64,000 nt of DNA from Streptomyces sp. TSRI0107 (GCF_001905845.1 NZ_LIVZ01000003.1:124001-188000), one strand, 5' to 3'. Shown: positions 1 to 8,809, counted from the first letter of the stretch. The notes: generated from the letters alone by a model not told the origin. Program-made: numbers and translations.

Positions 1-78
1 TGGGTGTTGGGCGAGTTCCTGGATGAGGTCATCCTCGGGCTCCTCGCCCAGGACTGGAAGCCGGAATCGAAGGCCTAG
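1..78 (+). CDS. 3' end of an unidentified gene
   Basis: An open frame enters the window at its first base and runs for 25 codons to a TAG at 76-78. The visible tail reads WVLGEFLDEV, then ILGLLAQDWKPESKA. It is acidic and amphipathic with no motif I recognise. Its GC3-biased codon use is like that of neighbouring genes, so it is probably a real C-terminus. Function cannot be assigned. Confidence 0.5.
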   Translation, partial: WVLGEFLDEVILGLLAQDWKPESKA

Positions 79-147
79 GCCGCCGGCCGACGGTCAGCGC
101 GGACGCCACGCACCCAGCCCGGCACGGGCCGGCCGCCTCAGGGACGG

Positions 148-674
148 TTGAATGCTCAGGTGGTGAAGTGGGCGCAGATGTACGACTGCTTCGGGGACGT
201 CGATCGAGTCCCCGAGCTCTTGGAGCGGGTCGAGCGCGAGGACGACGCCGAAGCGTGGGATGAGCTTGGGTACCGGCTGGTCCTCGAACATGACTTGGTG
301 TTCCCCGCCAGTTTCGCCGCCCTGCCGCGCCTGGTCAGCCTCGCCTCCCGGAGCGCGCGGGCACGTGGACTCGCCGGGACGATCATGCGGCGCGCGGCAG
401 GAAGTCACTGCTGCAACGACCTTCTGACCGAGTGCGCCGACGCGATCGTGGACACTGGCACCTGGGCGACGTGGACCGGCGTGACCTACGGCCGGCGTCT
501 CCCGACAGCCTCTCCGGCACTGGTCGATGGATGCACGAGACCGCCGTCCGGGACGGACAGGACGCGCTCGCCGACGGGATCACGTATCTCTTCGGCCAAG
601 CGAAATGCCCGCGCTGTGCCAGCGTCTTCACCATCGCCGATGAGTACGCCTCCTCCAACCGCCCTGTGATGTGA
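148..674 (+). pseudogene. Frameshifted hypothetical protein
   Basis: A TTG-initiated frame starts with NAQVVKWAQMYDCFGDVDRVP and continues through PELLERVEREDDAEAWDELG and FPASFAALPRLVSLAS. This resembles a family of uncharacterised Streptomyces proteins of roughly 200-300 residues with helical-repeat-like sequence. After about residue 90 (near base 420) the frame turns into Arg/Thr/Pro-rich shadow sequence. A plausible C-terminal segment (DALADGITYLFGQAKCPRCA, then SVFTIADEY) continues in another frame to a TGA at 672-674. The CPRC motif looks like the end of such a protein. The gene therefore appears broken by at least one frameshift, perhaps with an internal deletion. The family assignment is from memory and only moderate. 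Confidence 0.5.
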
Positions 675-759
675 GCATGCACGGATCGCCCGCTTCGCCG
701 CCGGCGACGAAGCGTGTCAGGGACCGCTCCGGCAGCTTCGGAAACTGCCGTGGGCCCGG

Positions 760-1590
760 TCAGGTGGCGGGCAGTGGTCGGTCCCCATGCCGGTGGAGGC
801 GGTCGGTGAGGAAGGTGAGGATTTCGTCGCGGGCCCGGAGTGTGGGGTGGCCGGTCTCGTCGACGAGGTGGGCGGTGACGACGCTGTGCGGGGTGCCGAC
901 CAGGTCGGCGAAGAAGGGTGGTGGGGCCGGGTTGGCGGCGCTGTCGGGGAGGACGCGTCCGTCGAAGGCGTCGCCGAGCAGCGCGCGGTAGGCGGCGAAG
1001 CGCTGTCCCGTGCACCAGCGGTCGCCCTCGAAGCGGTAGGCGAGGACGGTGAGTCCGTCGCGGTGGAGCCGGTCGCGCACCGCGCGCGCGTCCGCCGCGT
1101 CGAGTTCGAGTCCGCCGGGGTCGTCGAGCGGCAGCGACGGATGGTTGACCACCGGGGCGATCACGGCCGGTTCCAGGGCCATGGTGAGGGCGAAGTTGCC
1201 GGTGAAGCAGAGGCCGATCGCGCCCACCCCCGGCCCGCCGCACGCGGCGTGGGCCTGGCGCGCCAGGCCGCGCAGCCAGACCGTCACCGGGCTGGTGCCG
1301 CCCCCGGCGAAGGCGCGGAACTCGGCGCTGACACAGGCGCGGCGGACGACCTCCCGGCCGCCTTCGACCGTGGGGAAGGCGCCGTCCGTCCCGAACAGGG
1401 AGGGCACATGGACGGTGAAGCCCGCGTCCCGCACCCAGCGCGCGAGCCGCAGGACGTCGGGGCTGATGCCCGGCATCTCGGGCATCACCACGACCGCGGG
1501 CCCGGCCCCGGCCACGTACACCGTCTTCTCCACCCCGTCCACGGCCACGTTCCGGCGGGTGAAGTCGGTGATCGGATCGTTGTCGCTCAT
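760..1590 (-). CDS. Dienelactone hydrolase family protein
   Basis: This 276-residue alpha/beta hydrolase starts at an ATG (MSDNDPITDF). It has the dienelactone-hydrolase nucleophile motif GLCFTGN around residues 126-132, with Cys128 in place of the usual Ser, and a likely catalytic His in DETGHPT near residue 252. No signal peptide is present, so it is cytoplasmic. Members hydrolyse ester or lactone bonds of small molecules; the true substrate cannot be read from sequence. It is divergent from the GlxA-type regulator that starts 139 bases away, an arrangement compatible with that regulator controlling it. Family length is typically 230-280 residues, so it looks intact. Confidence 0.85.
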   Translation of the reverse strand: MSDNDPITDFTRRNVAVDGVEKTVYVAGAGPAVVVMPEMPGISPDVLRLARWVRDAGFTVHVPSLFGTDGAFPTVEGGREVVRRACVSAEFRAFAGGGTSPVTVWLRGLARQAHAACGGPGVGAIGLCFTGNFALTMALEPAVIAPVVNHPSLPLDDPGGLELDAADARAVRDRLHRDGLTVLAYRFEGDRWCTGQRFAAYRALLGDAFDGRVLPDSAANPAPPPFFADLVGTPHSVVTAHLVDETGHPTLRARDEILTFLTDRLHRHGDRPLPAT

Positions 1591-1728
1591 GGGGCCAGCC
1601 TGGTGCCAGGGCCGGCTTCCGAGGGAGGGGCGGGATCGCCGAGGTCAGGGGTAATCTCGCCACACGTGCGGGGGCGAACCGGTACGCCGTCGGGGACACC
1701 GGGCCGGGACACAGGGGGTGCGGGAGCG

Positions 1729-2775
1729 GTGGCGGAGGAGACGCGGCCGGCCGACGAAGGTGCGGGGCCGGGCCGCGGGCCGGGTGCGCTGCGGGTCGGG
1801 GTACTGGCGTACTCGGGCTGCTTCGCGTCCGAAGTGTTCGGCGTCCCCGACCTGCTGACGATGGCCAGGCATGTCGCCGGACCCGACGCGCCCGGTTACC
1901 GGGTGTCGGTCGTGTCGCCTCGTCGCCGGGTCATCGCCTCGGGCGGCGCGAGTCTGGACGTGCGTCCCTTGCACGAGGTCGACGTCCTCGTGGTCCCCGG
2001 TTTCGAACTGCGCCCGGGCACAGACCTCGACGCGCGGCTCGCCCGGCTCGGCCCGGAGATCGCGGCGATCCGCGCTCAGGCCGCCGCCGGGACCGCCCTC
2101 GTCTCCCTCTGCGTCGGCGCGTTCCTGCTCGGCGAGGCCGGGCTCCTCGACGGGCGCCGGGCCACCACCTCGTGGCTGCACGCCGGCGAACTGGCCAGGC
2201 GCTGCCCGGACGCCGACGTACGGCCCGAGTACCTGGTCGTCACCGACAAAGGCGTGACGACCACGGCCGCGTTCAGCGCCATGTACGACTTCGCGCTGGA
2301 CCTGATCCGCCGGCACGACGGTGCCCGGGTGGCCCGCACCACCGCACGGCTGACGCTCGTCGACGACGCGCGGACCTCCCAGACCCCGTACGTCGACCCG
2401 CGGCTCCTGCCGCAGCCCGGCCGGGAGTTCTCCCAGCGGGTCATGCGGCGGCTCGACCAGAACCTCGCCGAGCGGTACGACCTCGCCGCGCTCGCGGACG
2501 CCTTCCGGGTCAGCACCCGGACGCTGCTGCGCCGCTTCGCCGAGGAGACCGGACGCAGCCCGCTGGCCCATCTGCAGGCCTCCCGGGTCCGCCGCGCCCG
2601 CCATCTTCTGGAGACCACCGACCGCACCGTGGCCGCCGTCGCCGCGGCCGTCGGCTACCAGGACCCCGGTACCTTCGCCGCGCTCTTCGCCCGCCACACC
2701 GGCCACCGTCCGAGCGCCTACCGGGCCGCCTTCCGCCGCACGGCCCGGGGGTCCGCCCCGGACGGCGGCGCCTGA
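1729..2775 (+). CDS. GlxA-family transcriptional regulator (DJ-1/PfpI + AraC HTH)
   Basis: The protein has about 348 residues from the GTG at 1729 (VAEETRPADEG). An upstream GTG at 1666 is possible but would add a low-complexity leader. Residues ~20-195 form a DJ-1/PfpI-like class I amidotransferase fold (RVGVLAYSGCFASEVFGVPD, then SLCVGAFLLGEAGLLDGR with the nucleophile-elbow Cys). Residues ~230-330 form two AraC helix-turn-helix motifs (LADAFRVSTRTLLRRF and VAAAVGYQDPGTFAALFARH). Such proteins sense a metabolite through the N-terminal domain and activate neighbouring catabolic genes. It faces the dienelactone hydrolase across 138 bases, which is its most likely target; that link is inference. 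Confidence 0.88.
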   Translation: MAEETRPADEGAGPGRGPGALRVGVLAYSGCFASEVFGVPDLLTMARHVAGPDAPGYRVSVVSPRRRVIASGGASLDVRPLHEVDVLVVPGFELRPGTDLDARLARLGPEIAAIRAQAAAGTALVSLCVGAFLLGEAGLLDGRRATTSWLHAGELARRCPDADVRPEYLVVTDKGVTTTAAFSAMYDFALDLIRRHDGARVARTTARLTLVDDARTSQTPYVDPRLLPQPGREFSQRVMRRLDQNLAERYDLAALADAFRVSTRTLLRRFAEETGRSPLAHLQASRVRRARHLLETTDRTVAAVAAAVGYQDPGTFAALFARHTGHRPSAYRAAFRRTARGSAPDGGA

Positions 2776-2858
2776 CGGGCCGGCCGCTGAAGCCGACCGT
2801 CGCCGTTCCCGGAGAGCTGCCGGGACCGAGCGATGGGGCGCCGGGGGGTGAGTGCCGG

Positions 2859-3494
2859 TCAGCGGCGGATCAGGCCGAGTTCGGTGGCCGTGGCGACGGC
2901 GGCGGTGCGGGAGTCGACGTCGAGCTTGGCGTAGACGCGGGCCAGGTGGGACTTGACCGTTCCTTCGGTCAGGTGGAGACGGTCGCCGACGGCCTGGTTG
3001 GACAGACCCTCGGCGACCAGGGCGAGAACCTCCGTCTCGCGCCGGGTCAGGGCGGTGCCGGGGGCGCGCAGCCGGTTCATCAGCCGGTCCGCGACGGTGG
3101 GTGCGAGGGTGGTGCGGCCGGCCGCGGCGGTGCGTACGGCGGCGGCCAGGTCTTCGGGCGGGGCGTCTTTGAGGAGGTAGCCGGTGGCGCCGGCCTCGAT
3201 GGCGGGGAGGGTGTCGGCGTCGGTGTCGTAGGTGGTGACGATCAGCACGCGGGGGGCGTCCGGGCGGGCGGTGATCCGGGCGGTGGCTTCGGCGCCGCCC
3301 ATGCCCTTGCCGAACTGGAGGTCCATGAGGACGACGTCGATGCCGCCCTCGGCGGCACGGGCGACGGCGTCCTCGGCGGTGGCGGCTTCGGCGACGATGA
3401 CGAGGCCGGGCTCGGTTTCCAGTACGGCGCGCAGCCCGGCCCGTACGACGGGGTGGTCGTCGGCGAGAAGCAGGCGGATGGGGGTGTCGGTCAC
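2859..3494 (-). CDS. NarL/LuxR-family response regulator
   Basis: This 211-residue two-domain regulator has a receiver domain at residues 1-120, with the acidic pair DD in LLLADDHPV, phospho-acceptor Asp58 in VVLMDLQFG and Lys in YLLKDAP. A LuxR-type HTH follows at residues ~148-205 (LTRRETEVLALVAEGLSNQA). Its start overlaps the end of the kinase gene by 4 bases (3491-3494), so the two are translationally coupled. The pair points away from the FtsX/ATPase transporter genes at 4932-6703 but shares the promoter region with them, a common layout in which the regulator controls the transporter. The inducing signal is unknown. Confidence 0.92.
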   Translation of the reverse strand: MTDTPIRLLLADDHPVVRAGLRAVLETEPGLVIVAEAATAEDAVARAAEGGIDVVLMDLQFGKGMGGAEATARITARPDAPRVLIVTTYDTDADTLPAIEAGATGYLLKDAPPEDLAAAVRTAAAGRTTLAPTVADRLMNRLRAPGTALTRRETEVLALVAEGLSNQAVGDRLHLTEGTVKSHLARVYAKLDVDSRTAAVATATELGLIRR

Positions 3495-4759
3495 GGGCGG
3501 GCCTTGGGCTCGGTGGTCTCGGAATCGGCGGGCTCGGAATCGGCGGGCTTGGTCGGCTCGGTCTCGGCGGGCGGGGTGAGCGGTATCCGGGCGGCCAGGG
3601 CGGTGCCGTGGCCGGGGACGGATTCGACGGTGAGGGTGCCTCCGAGCGCGTGGGCGCGGGCGCGCATCGCGGCCAGCCCGAACCCGCCGGCCTCGGGGTC
3701 GGGGGTGGGCAGGCGGGCGGGGTCGAAGCCGCGTCCGTCGTCGACGACGTCGAGGGCGATGTGGTCACCGAGGTAGCTGAGCGTGACCTCGGCGGTGGTG
3801 GCCTCGGCGTGGCGGGCGGTGTTCGCCAGGGCGGACTGGGCGATGCGCAGCAGCGCGACCTCGTGCGCGGTGGCGAGCGGTACGGGCTCGCCGGTGAGGT
3901 GGAAGCGTGCGGTGAGCCGGTGCCGGGCGGAGGTGGTGGCGCACAGGCGTTCCAGGGCGCCGGCCAGGGTGGTGCCTTCGAGGGCGGGCGGGGTGAGGGC
4001 GGCGACGAAGCGGCGGGCCTCGGCGAGGTTGTCGACGGCGGCTTGCCGTGCCTGGTCGACGTAGCGGGCCGCGTTCTCCGGTGTGCGGGGCAGAGCTCGT
4101 TCGGCGGCGCGCAGCAGCAACTGGATGCTGGACAGGCCCTGGGCGAGGGTGTCGTGGATCTCGCGGGCCAGGCGTTCCCGTTCGGCCAGCACCCCGGCGG
4201 TGTGCTGGGCGGTGGCCAGGTCGGCGCGGGTGGCGGTGAGTTCGTCGATCAGCCTGCGGCGGTGTTCGCTCTCCCGGTACAGGGCCTGGTAGCCCCACAC
4301 CACCGCGACCGCGACGGCGGCGCCGAGCGCCGGGCCGATGGCCATGGCGGGGCTGAAGGCGTGCTGGTGGGCGGCGAATCCGGTGATGGCCGCCGCCTCG
4401 GTGGCGGCCACCGCGGCCAGTCCGGCGCGGCGGGGCAGCAGGTGGAGCTGGAGGAAGTACAGCGGGAAGGCCACCCATACGGCGTCGGGGGTCAGGGCCA
4501 GCAGTACCAGCCACACCGCGCCCACGGCGGCCAGCCACCAGGCGGCGGCGGGCCGGGAGGAGCGGACGCGGGGCAGGAGCGGTCCGGCGGCATACACCAG
4601 TCCGCACGCCGCGGCCACGGCGACGATCACCCCGGCATGCGGTCGGCCCGCGGTCAGGGCCCGGGCGGCGGCCAGGGCGAGCAGGCCGAGGACCAGCAGG
4701 TGCAGGCACCAGGTCAGGGCCCGGGTGGTGGGGGTCAGGGCGGGGGCGGCGGTGTTCAC
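3491..4759 (-). CDS. Sensor histidine kinase (HisKA_3 type)
   Basis: This 422-residue kinase begins at a GTG. Residues ~14-160 contain about five hydrophobic spans forming a membrane sensor with little extracytoplasmic sequence. The dimerisation/phospho-acceptor helix follows, with His202 in LAREIHDTLAQGLS. The HATPase domain has LANTARHAEA (N box), VVDDGRGFDP (G1) and GGFGLAAMRARA (G2). This is the NarL-partner subclass of kinases. The C-terminus is an acidic TEPTKPADSEP-type tail. It is the upstream gene of a two-gene operon with the response regulator and is divergent from the FtsX-family permease. Such intramembrane-sensing kinases often respond to envelope stress or cell-wall-active compounds; here that is only a suggestion. 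Confidence 0.92.
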   Translation of the reverse strand: MNTAAPALTPTTRALTWCLHLLVLGLLALAAARALTAGRPHAGVIVAVAAACGLVYAAGPLLPRVRSSRPAAAWWLAAVGAVWLVLLALTPDAVWVAFPLYFLQLHLLPRRAGLAAVAATEAAAITGFAAHQHAFSPAMAIGPALGAAVAVAVVWGYQALYRESEHRRRLIDELTATRADLATAQHTAGVLAERERLAREIHDTLAQGLSSIQLLLRAAERALPRTPENAARYVDQARQAAVDNLAEARRFVAALTPPALEGTTLAGALERLCATTSARHRLTARFHLTGEPVPLATAHEVALLRIAQSALANTARHAEATTAEVTLSYLGDHIALDVVDDGRGFDPARLPTPDPEAGGFGLAAMRARAHALGGTLTVESVPGHGTALAARIPLTPPAETEPTKPADSEPADSETTEPKARP

Positions 4760-4931
4760 AGTGCCTTCCAGGCTACGGAGGCAGACTCCCGCGCGCCTCC
4801 ATCGAAAGTTAGAACCCAGGTGCCGTCTTCCGGCCCGTGAAGTGCCGTCCTGTGCCAGACGCGCGCGCCGGGGCGCGGCGGCGACGGTGGAGTCCTACCG
4901 CTTCGACCGCCGGAAAGGACGGGCCAACGCC

Positions 4932-6020
4932 GTGTTCGTCGCCTGGAGAGACCTGAGGTTCGCCAAGGGGCGCTTCGCCCTGATGGGGACCGTGATCGCA
5001 CTGATCACCCTGCTGGTCGGACTGCTGTCCGGGCTGACGGCCGGTCTGGGCCGGCAGAACACGTCCGCGATCACGTCTCTGCCCGCCGACAAGATCGCTT
5101 TCCAGGCTCCCGCCGGCGGGCAGGACGTGTCGTACTCCGACTCCGCCGTCACCGAGCGGCAGTGGCGGCAGTGGTCCGAGGCTCCGGACGTCGAGAGCGC
5201 GGAACCGCTGGGGATCACCACGACCAAGGCCACCGCCGGGGACAGGAGCGCCGCCGTCTCCGTGTTCGGTGTCGAGCCCGGCTCGTCCATCGCCCCGGCG
5301 AGCGGAAAGATCGACGACGAGTCGGTGGTGCTGTCCACCGAGGCCGCCGACGCCCTCGGCGTCGAGGCCGGCGACGTGCTCACCCTGGCCGGGCAGCGGC
5401 TGGAAGCGGCCGCCGTGCGGGGCGATGCCTTCTTCAGCCACACCCCGGTGATCTGGACCAGCCTGGACACCTGGCAGAGGACGGCGGCGCCCACCGGCTC
5501 CGGTGACGGCGCGGCCGCCACCGTCATCGCCCTGAACACCGATTCCGAGGCCGATACGGCGGCCATCGACAGGCAGGCCGGTACGAGGACGGTGTCCACC
5601 GGCGACTCGCTGGCCGCGATCGGCTCCTACTCCTCCGAGAACGGCTCCCTGCAGCTGATGCGCGGCTTCCTGTTCGCCATCTCCGCCCTCGTCATCGGGG
5701 CCTTCTTCACCGTCTGGACCATCCAGCGCAGCGGTGACGTCGCCGTCCTCAAGGCGCTCGGCGCCTCCACCGCCAGCCTGCTCAAGGACGCGCTGGGCCA
5801 GGCGGTCGTCCTCCTCGTCGGCGGCACCCTGCTCGGCACCGGCGTCGCCGCCGCCCTGGGAGCCGTCGTGGCCGGCTCCGCCGTACCGTTCCTCCTCACT
5901 CCGGCAACCGTCCTGCTCCCGGCCGCCGTGACGATCCTCCTCGGCGCGCTGGGGGCCGCGCTGTCCATCCGCCGCATCACTTCCGTCGACCCGCTGACCG
6001 CCCTGGGGAGCGCACGATGA
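4932..6020 (+). CDS. FtsX-like (MacB-type) ABC transporter permease
   Basis: About 362 residues from the GTG at 4932 (VFVAWRDLRFAKGRFALMG), preceded by GGAAAGGAC 11 bases upstream; a GTG at 4887 is a weaker alternative. One transmembrane span lies at residues ~18-40, followed by a ~200-residue extracytoplasmic domain. Three spans follow at ~240-262, ~290-315 and ~325-348, including FAISALVIGAFFTVWTIQRS and the VAVLKALGAS loop typical of FtsX/MacB coupling helices. It is a half-size permease expected to dimerise. The stop overlaps the ATPase start by 4 bases (ATGA). Family members move lipids, peptides or drugs from the outer leaflet by mechanotransmission. Probably regulated by the divergent kinase/regulator pair. 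Confidence 0.88.
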   Translation: MFVAWRDLRFAKGRFALMGTVIALITLLVGLLSGLTAGLGRQNTSAITSLPADKIAFQAPAGGQDVSYSDSAVTERQWRQWSEAPDVESAEPLGITTTKATAGDRSAAVSVFGVEPGSSIAPASGKIDDESVVLSTEAADALGVEAGDVLTLAGQRLEAAAVRGDAFFSHTPVIWTSLDTWQRTAAPTGSGDGAAATVIALNTDSEADTAAIDRQAGTRTVSTGDSLAAIGSYSSENGSLQLMRGFLFAISALVIGAFFTVWTIQRSGDVAVLKALGASTASLLKDALGQAVVLLVGGTLLGTGVAAALGAVVAGSAVPFLLTPATVLLPAAVTILLGALGAALSIRRITSVDPLTALGSAR

Positions 6021-6703
6021 GCTTGCACCTGTCCGGCATCACCCTCACCTACCCCGACGGCGACACCCGCCTGACCGCTCTCGACCAGGTCGGTCTGGAG
6101 GTCCCCAAGGGCAGCCTGACCGCCGTGGTCGGTCCCTCCGGCTCCGGCAAGTCCAGCCTGCTCGCCGTCGCCGCGACCCTGATCACCCCCGACGCCGGCA
6201 CCGTCACCATCGACGGCACCCGCACCACCGGCCTGAGCCGCGCCGAGCTCACCGACCTGCGTCGCCACAAGATCGGCATCGTCTTCCAGCAGCCCAACCT
6301 CATCGCCTCGCTCACCGCGGTCGAACAGCTCCAGGTCATGGCCCAGATCGACGGCCGAAAGCCGCGCGCCGCCCGCGACCGGGCCCTGGAACTCCTGGAC
6401 GCGGTCGCTCTGGCCGACCAGGCCGACCGCCGGCCCCACCAGCTCTCCGGCGGCCAGCGCCAACGCGTCAACATCGCCCGCGCCCTGATGAACGACCCCA
6501 CCGTCCTGCTGGTCGACGAACCCACCAGCGCCCTCGACCACGAACGCGGCGCCGCCGTCATCGACCTGATCACCCGCCTCACCCACCAGCAGGCCACCGC
6601 CACCGTCCTGGTCACCCACGACCGCACTCACCTCACCGCCGCCGATCAGATCGCCGAGGTTCACGACGGAAGGCTCACCGTCCCGGCCGCCGTGACGACC
6701 TGA
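6017..6703 (+). CDS. ABC transporter ATP-binding protein (MacB/LolD type)
   Basis: This complete 228-residue nucleotide-binding domain has Walker A GPSGSGKSS, a Q-loop in VFQQPNLIASL, signature LSGGQRQRV, Walker B VLLVDEPTSALD and an H-loop in VLVTHD. The subfamily (MacB, LolD, HrtA-like) works with FtsX-type permeases. It is translationally coupled to the preceding permease gene by an ATGA overlap, so the two proteins form one transporter. No further gene of the operon follows; the next gene is convergent. Confidence 0.95.
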   Translation: MSLHLSGITLTYPDGDTRLTALDQVGLEVPKGSLTAVVGPSGSGKSSLLAVAATLITPDAGTVTIDGTRTTGLSRAELTDLRRHKIGIVFQQPNLIASLTAVEQLQVMAQIDGRKPRAARDRALELLDAVALADQADRRPHQLSGGQRQRVNIARALMNDPTVLLVDEPTSALDHERGAAVIDLITRLTHQQATATVLVTHDRTHLTAADQIAEVHDGRLTVPAAVTT

Positions 6704-6776
6704 ACCGGCCGGCAGGGAGATCGGACACGCGGGCAGGGCAGTTGACGCTCCGTGAGCAGATGCCCCGGCGGAACGG

Positions 6777-7304
6777 TCAGGCAGCCCGGCAGAGCACCGC
6801 CGGGTCTGCCGTGGCGGCGGCGCGGACCCCGGGTGCGGGCACGGGGCGGGCGGTGCGGACGACGGCAGCGGCCTGCGAGCGGCTGCGTGCGAAGACGACC
6901 AGGCGCAGCACTGCGAACCGCGCGACACCGGCGAGTGCGGAGGCGGACAGGTAGACGATCTGCTCGAGCATCGCACCGGGCGCCGCCATGAGCTGCTGCA
7001 GGACGAACATCGCCAGGCAGGTCACCGCGTACCCGGCCGCCGCGGATCCGGCCGACTGCGAATGCTGGCGCCAGGTCGCGCGCCCGCCCGCGCCGAAGGT
7101 GAAGCGCGCGTGCAGCTCGGTGGCCAGGAGTGTGGAGACAACGGTTATCAGGGCGTTGGCCAGGCCCCAGGGCATCCAGGAGGCGAGAGCCACCACGGCG
7201 AAGCTGGAGGCGAGCCCCACCCCGCCGCCGCAGAGCACGAAGCGGGCGAAGGCGGTGAACGCGCCGGGCGCCGCCGGCTGCCGGCTCTGCACTGTCTCCC
7301 TCAT
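6777..7304 (-). CDS. GtrA-family membrane protein
   Basis: 175 residues from the ATG at 7304 (MRETVQSRQPAAPG); a longer in-frame start at 7400 lies inside the TGGCA repeat region and is less likely. There are four hydrophobic spans: FARFVLCGGGVGLASSFAVV, ANALITVVSTLLATELHARF, AAGYAVTCLAMFVLQQLM and IVYLSASALAGVARFAVLR. The pattern, including the charged ARFTF between spans 2 and 3, is that of GtrA/DPMS-like proteins, proposed to help flip lipid-linked sugars or assist cell-surface polysaccharide synthesis. The C-terminal 30 residues are Ala/Val/Pro-rich and probably cytoplasmic. No partner glycosyltransferase is adjacent. Confidence 0.8.
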   Translation of the reverse strand: MRETVQSRQPAAPGAFTAFARFVLCGGGVGLASSFAVVALASWMPWGLANALITVVSTLLATELHARFTFGAGGRATWRQHSQSAGSAAAGYAVTCLAMFVLQQLMAAPGAMLEQIVYLSASALAGVARFAVLRLVVFARSRSQAAAVVRTARPVPAPGVRAAATADPAVLCRAA

Positions 7305-7384
7305 TCGACCCACCCCTATTGATCGCTCACCCCGAGAAACACACGCACTCGTCCCGGCATGGGAGGCGAGCGGTGCACCAGTGA

Positions 7385-7450
7385 CACCATGATGGCACAT
7401 TCATGGCACCAGCGTGAGTCAAATATGGCACCACTGATGCCATCGATGGC
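7385..7450. promoter_or_regulatory. Cluster of ATGGCAC repeats with a 12-bp palindrome
   Basis: Three direct copies of ATGGCAC occur at 7392, 7403 and 7425, the last two extended to ATGGCACC. They are followed by the perfect palindrome GCCATCGATGGC at 7439-7450. CACCATGATGG at 7385-7395 adds an inverted half site. This A/T-richer patch lies between the GtrA gene (start 7304, reading left) and the end of a convergent gene (7495), so it may be an operator array for GtrA or the relic of another promoter. The regulator is unknown. Confidence 0.4.
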
Positions 7451-7494
7451 GCTACGTCAACGAAGCGGTCGGCGCGTAGGACTTCGGCGAGGGC

Positions 7495-8544
7495 TCAGTG
7501 GACCTTTTCGATGTGGGGGTGCGACGGGTCGGCCGGGCAGACGTGAAGCTGGAGGTTGTTGCCGCCGGCGATGTCGATCTCGGTGAAGTGGCCGTCCGGC
7601 TGGCGCCAGGGATCCGTGAACGGGGCCTTCCGTTCCTCCTCGGGGATCCAGGTCACACTGCCGGAGTCCCATTCCGAGGAGGCGATGGTGAGGAGCGGGA
7701 CCGCCTGGGTGCCGCACTGGGGGCAGGGGAGGTCGACGGGGTCGGTGACCACCCAGTGGATCCAGCCGCCGGTCTTCCAGCCGCGGGCGTGGCAGAGGTT
7801 GTTCAGGTACAGCTCCTGCGGTTCGTCGGCGTACGAGCTGTACAGCGAGGGGTCGACCGTCTCCCAGCGGCTCATGTCGTCCAGCTGATCGCGCAGTTCC
7901 TCGTCCAGCTCCCGGGGATCGGGGAATTCGGTGACCTGCTCCGGTGAGAACAGGCACGGCTCCGGGAGGTAGTAGCCGTCCTGCACGATCGGCGGCTCGG
8001 GCGGTGCGTCGAGGACGTCGGTGACGGTGGCGGCGGAGCGCCAGAAGAGCGCGGTGCGGGGGTGGGGGTGTTCCGCGTGGTCGAAGGGACACCACAGGAC
8101 CTGGAGGAGGTCCGCTCCGGACGGGCAGGGGAAGGGTATGTCGCGGGCGTACAGCTGGGCCACGGGCAGCAGGGGGATCGGGCCGTCGAACCACGGGCGG
8201 CCCGCATTGAACCGCTCCAAGGCCTCCAGTTCCTCCGCGGTCCACTCGGGCGCCTCGGGGTCGAGGCGCAGCCGCTCGGCCGCTTCCGCGCGGCTGCGGC
8301 GGAGGAGCCGGATGTCGTCCGGGGAGTGCGTCACCGACGCCGCGTGTCTGTCGTGCGGCTCGTCGCAGTACGGCCACGGCTCGTCGGCGGGCCACAGCAG
8401 CGGGCCGCCGACGGAGCTGTCGTGCACGGTCGGGGACCCGGGCCGAGGGTGCAGCCGGGTCGCCGTGCGTGCCAGCGGGGCCAGTTGAGGGAAGAGCGCG
8501 GTCACGTCGACCGGCCTCGGCGGGGTGGTACGGATGGCGTTCAT
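7495..8544 (-). CDS. Hypothetical DUF1963-like protein
   Basis: 349 residues from the ATG at 8544 (MNAIRTTPPRPVDVTALFPQ). It is soluble, acidic and Trp/Pro-rich, without signal peptide or membrane span. Motifs such as GGPLLWPADEPWPYCDEPHD and LPVAQLYARDIPFPCPSGAD are of the kind seen in Streptomyces proteins annotated as DUF1963 or YwqG-like. A Cys pair (LPCPQCGTQAVPL, residues ~270-282) could bind a metal, and ICPADPSHPH-like HVCPADPSHPH is near the C-terminus. The function of this family is not established. It stands alone; the next minus-strand gene upstream is a 73-residue hypothetical. Confidence 0.75.
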   Translation of the reverse strand: MNAIRTTPPRPVDVTALFPQLAPLARTATRLHPRPGSPTVHDSSVGGPLLWPADEPWPYCDEPHDRHAASVTHSPDDIRLLRRSRAEAAERLRLDPEAPEWTAEELEALERFNAGRPWFDGPIPLLPVAQLYARDIPFPCPSGADLLQVLWCPFDHAEHPHPRTALFWRSAATVTDVLDAPPEPPIVQDGYYLPEPCLFSPEQVTEFPDPRELDEELRDQLDDMSRWETVDPSLYSSYADEPQELYLNNLCHARGWKTGGWIHWVVTDPVDLPCPQCGTQAVPLLTIASSEWDSGSVTWIPEEERKAPFTDPWRQPDGHFTEIDIAGGNNLQLHVCPADPSHPHIEKVH

Positions 8545-8587
8545 GGCGGTGATGCTGCCAGCAGGGTCTGACAATCGCGGGCGGAGA

Positions 8588-8809
8588 TCACCGCACGTCA
8601 GGTGAACGCGTGACCGGCTCCTCGGCGTCGGTGGCTTCGAAGACCTCTTCGGAGTGCGGATCGAGGTCTTCGGGCAGCCCGAGCGCTCCGGCACGCTCCA
8701 GCAGGTCACCGATCGCAGCGAAGTGCGCGCGGACCCTCCGGGTGTAGTCGTCCTCGGAGCCACCGGTATCGGCATCGGCCTCGCCATCGGCGAGTACACC
8801 AACCACCAT
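8588..8809 (-). CDS. Small hypothetical protein
   Basis: 73 residues if started at the ATG at 8809 (MVVGVLADGEADADTGGSED). The sequence is acidic with a predicted helix around DDYTRRVRAHFAAIGDLLER and a conserved-looking tail (LPEDLDPHSEEVFEATDAEE). The frame stays open further upstream to 8995, but that part is Arg/Gly/Pro-rich and unlikely to be coding. It may be the intact small protein or the C-terminal part of a lost larger gene. It lies just upstream of the DUF1963-like gene in the same direction, with 43 bases between them. No family recognised. Confidence 0.4.
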   Translation of the reverse strand: MVVGVLADGEADADTGGSEDDYTRRVRAHFAAIGDLLERAGALGLPEDLDPHSEEVFEATDAEEPVTRSPDVR

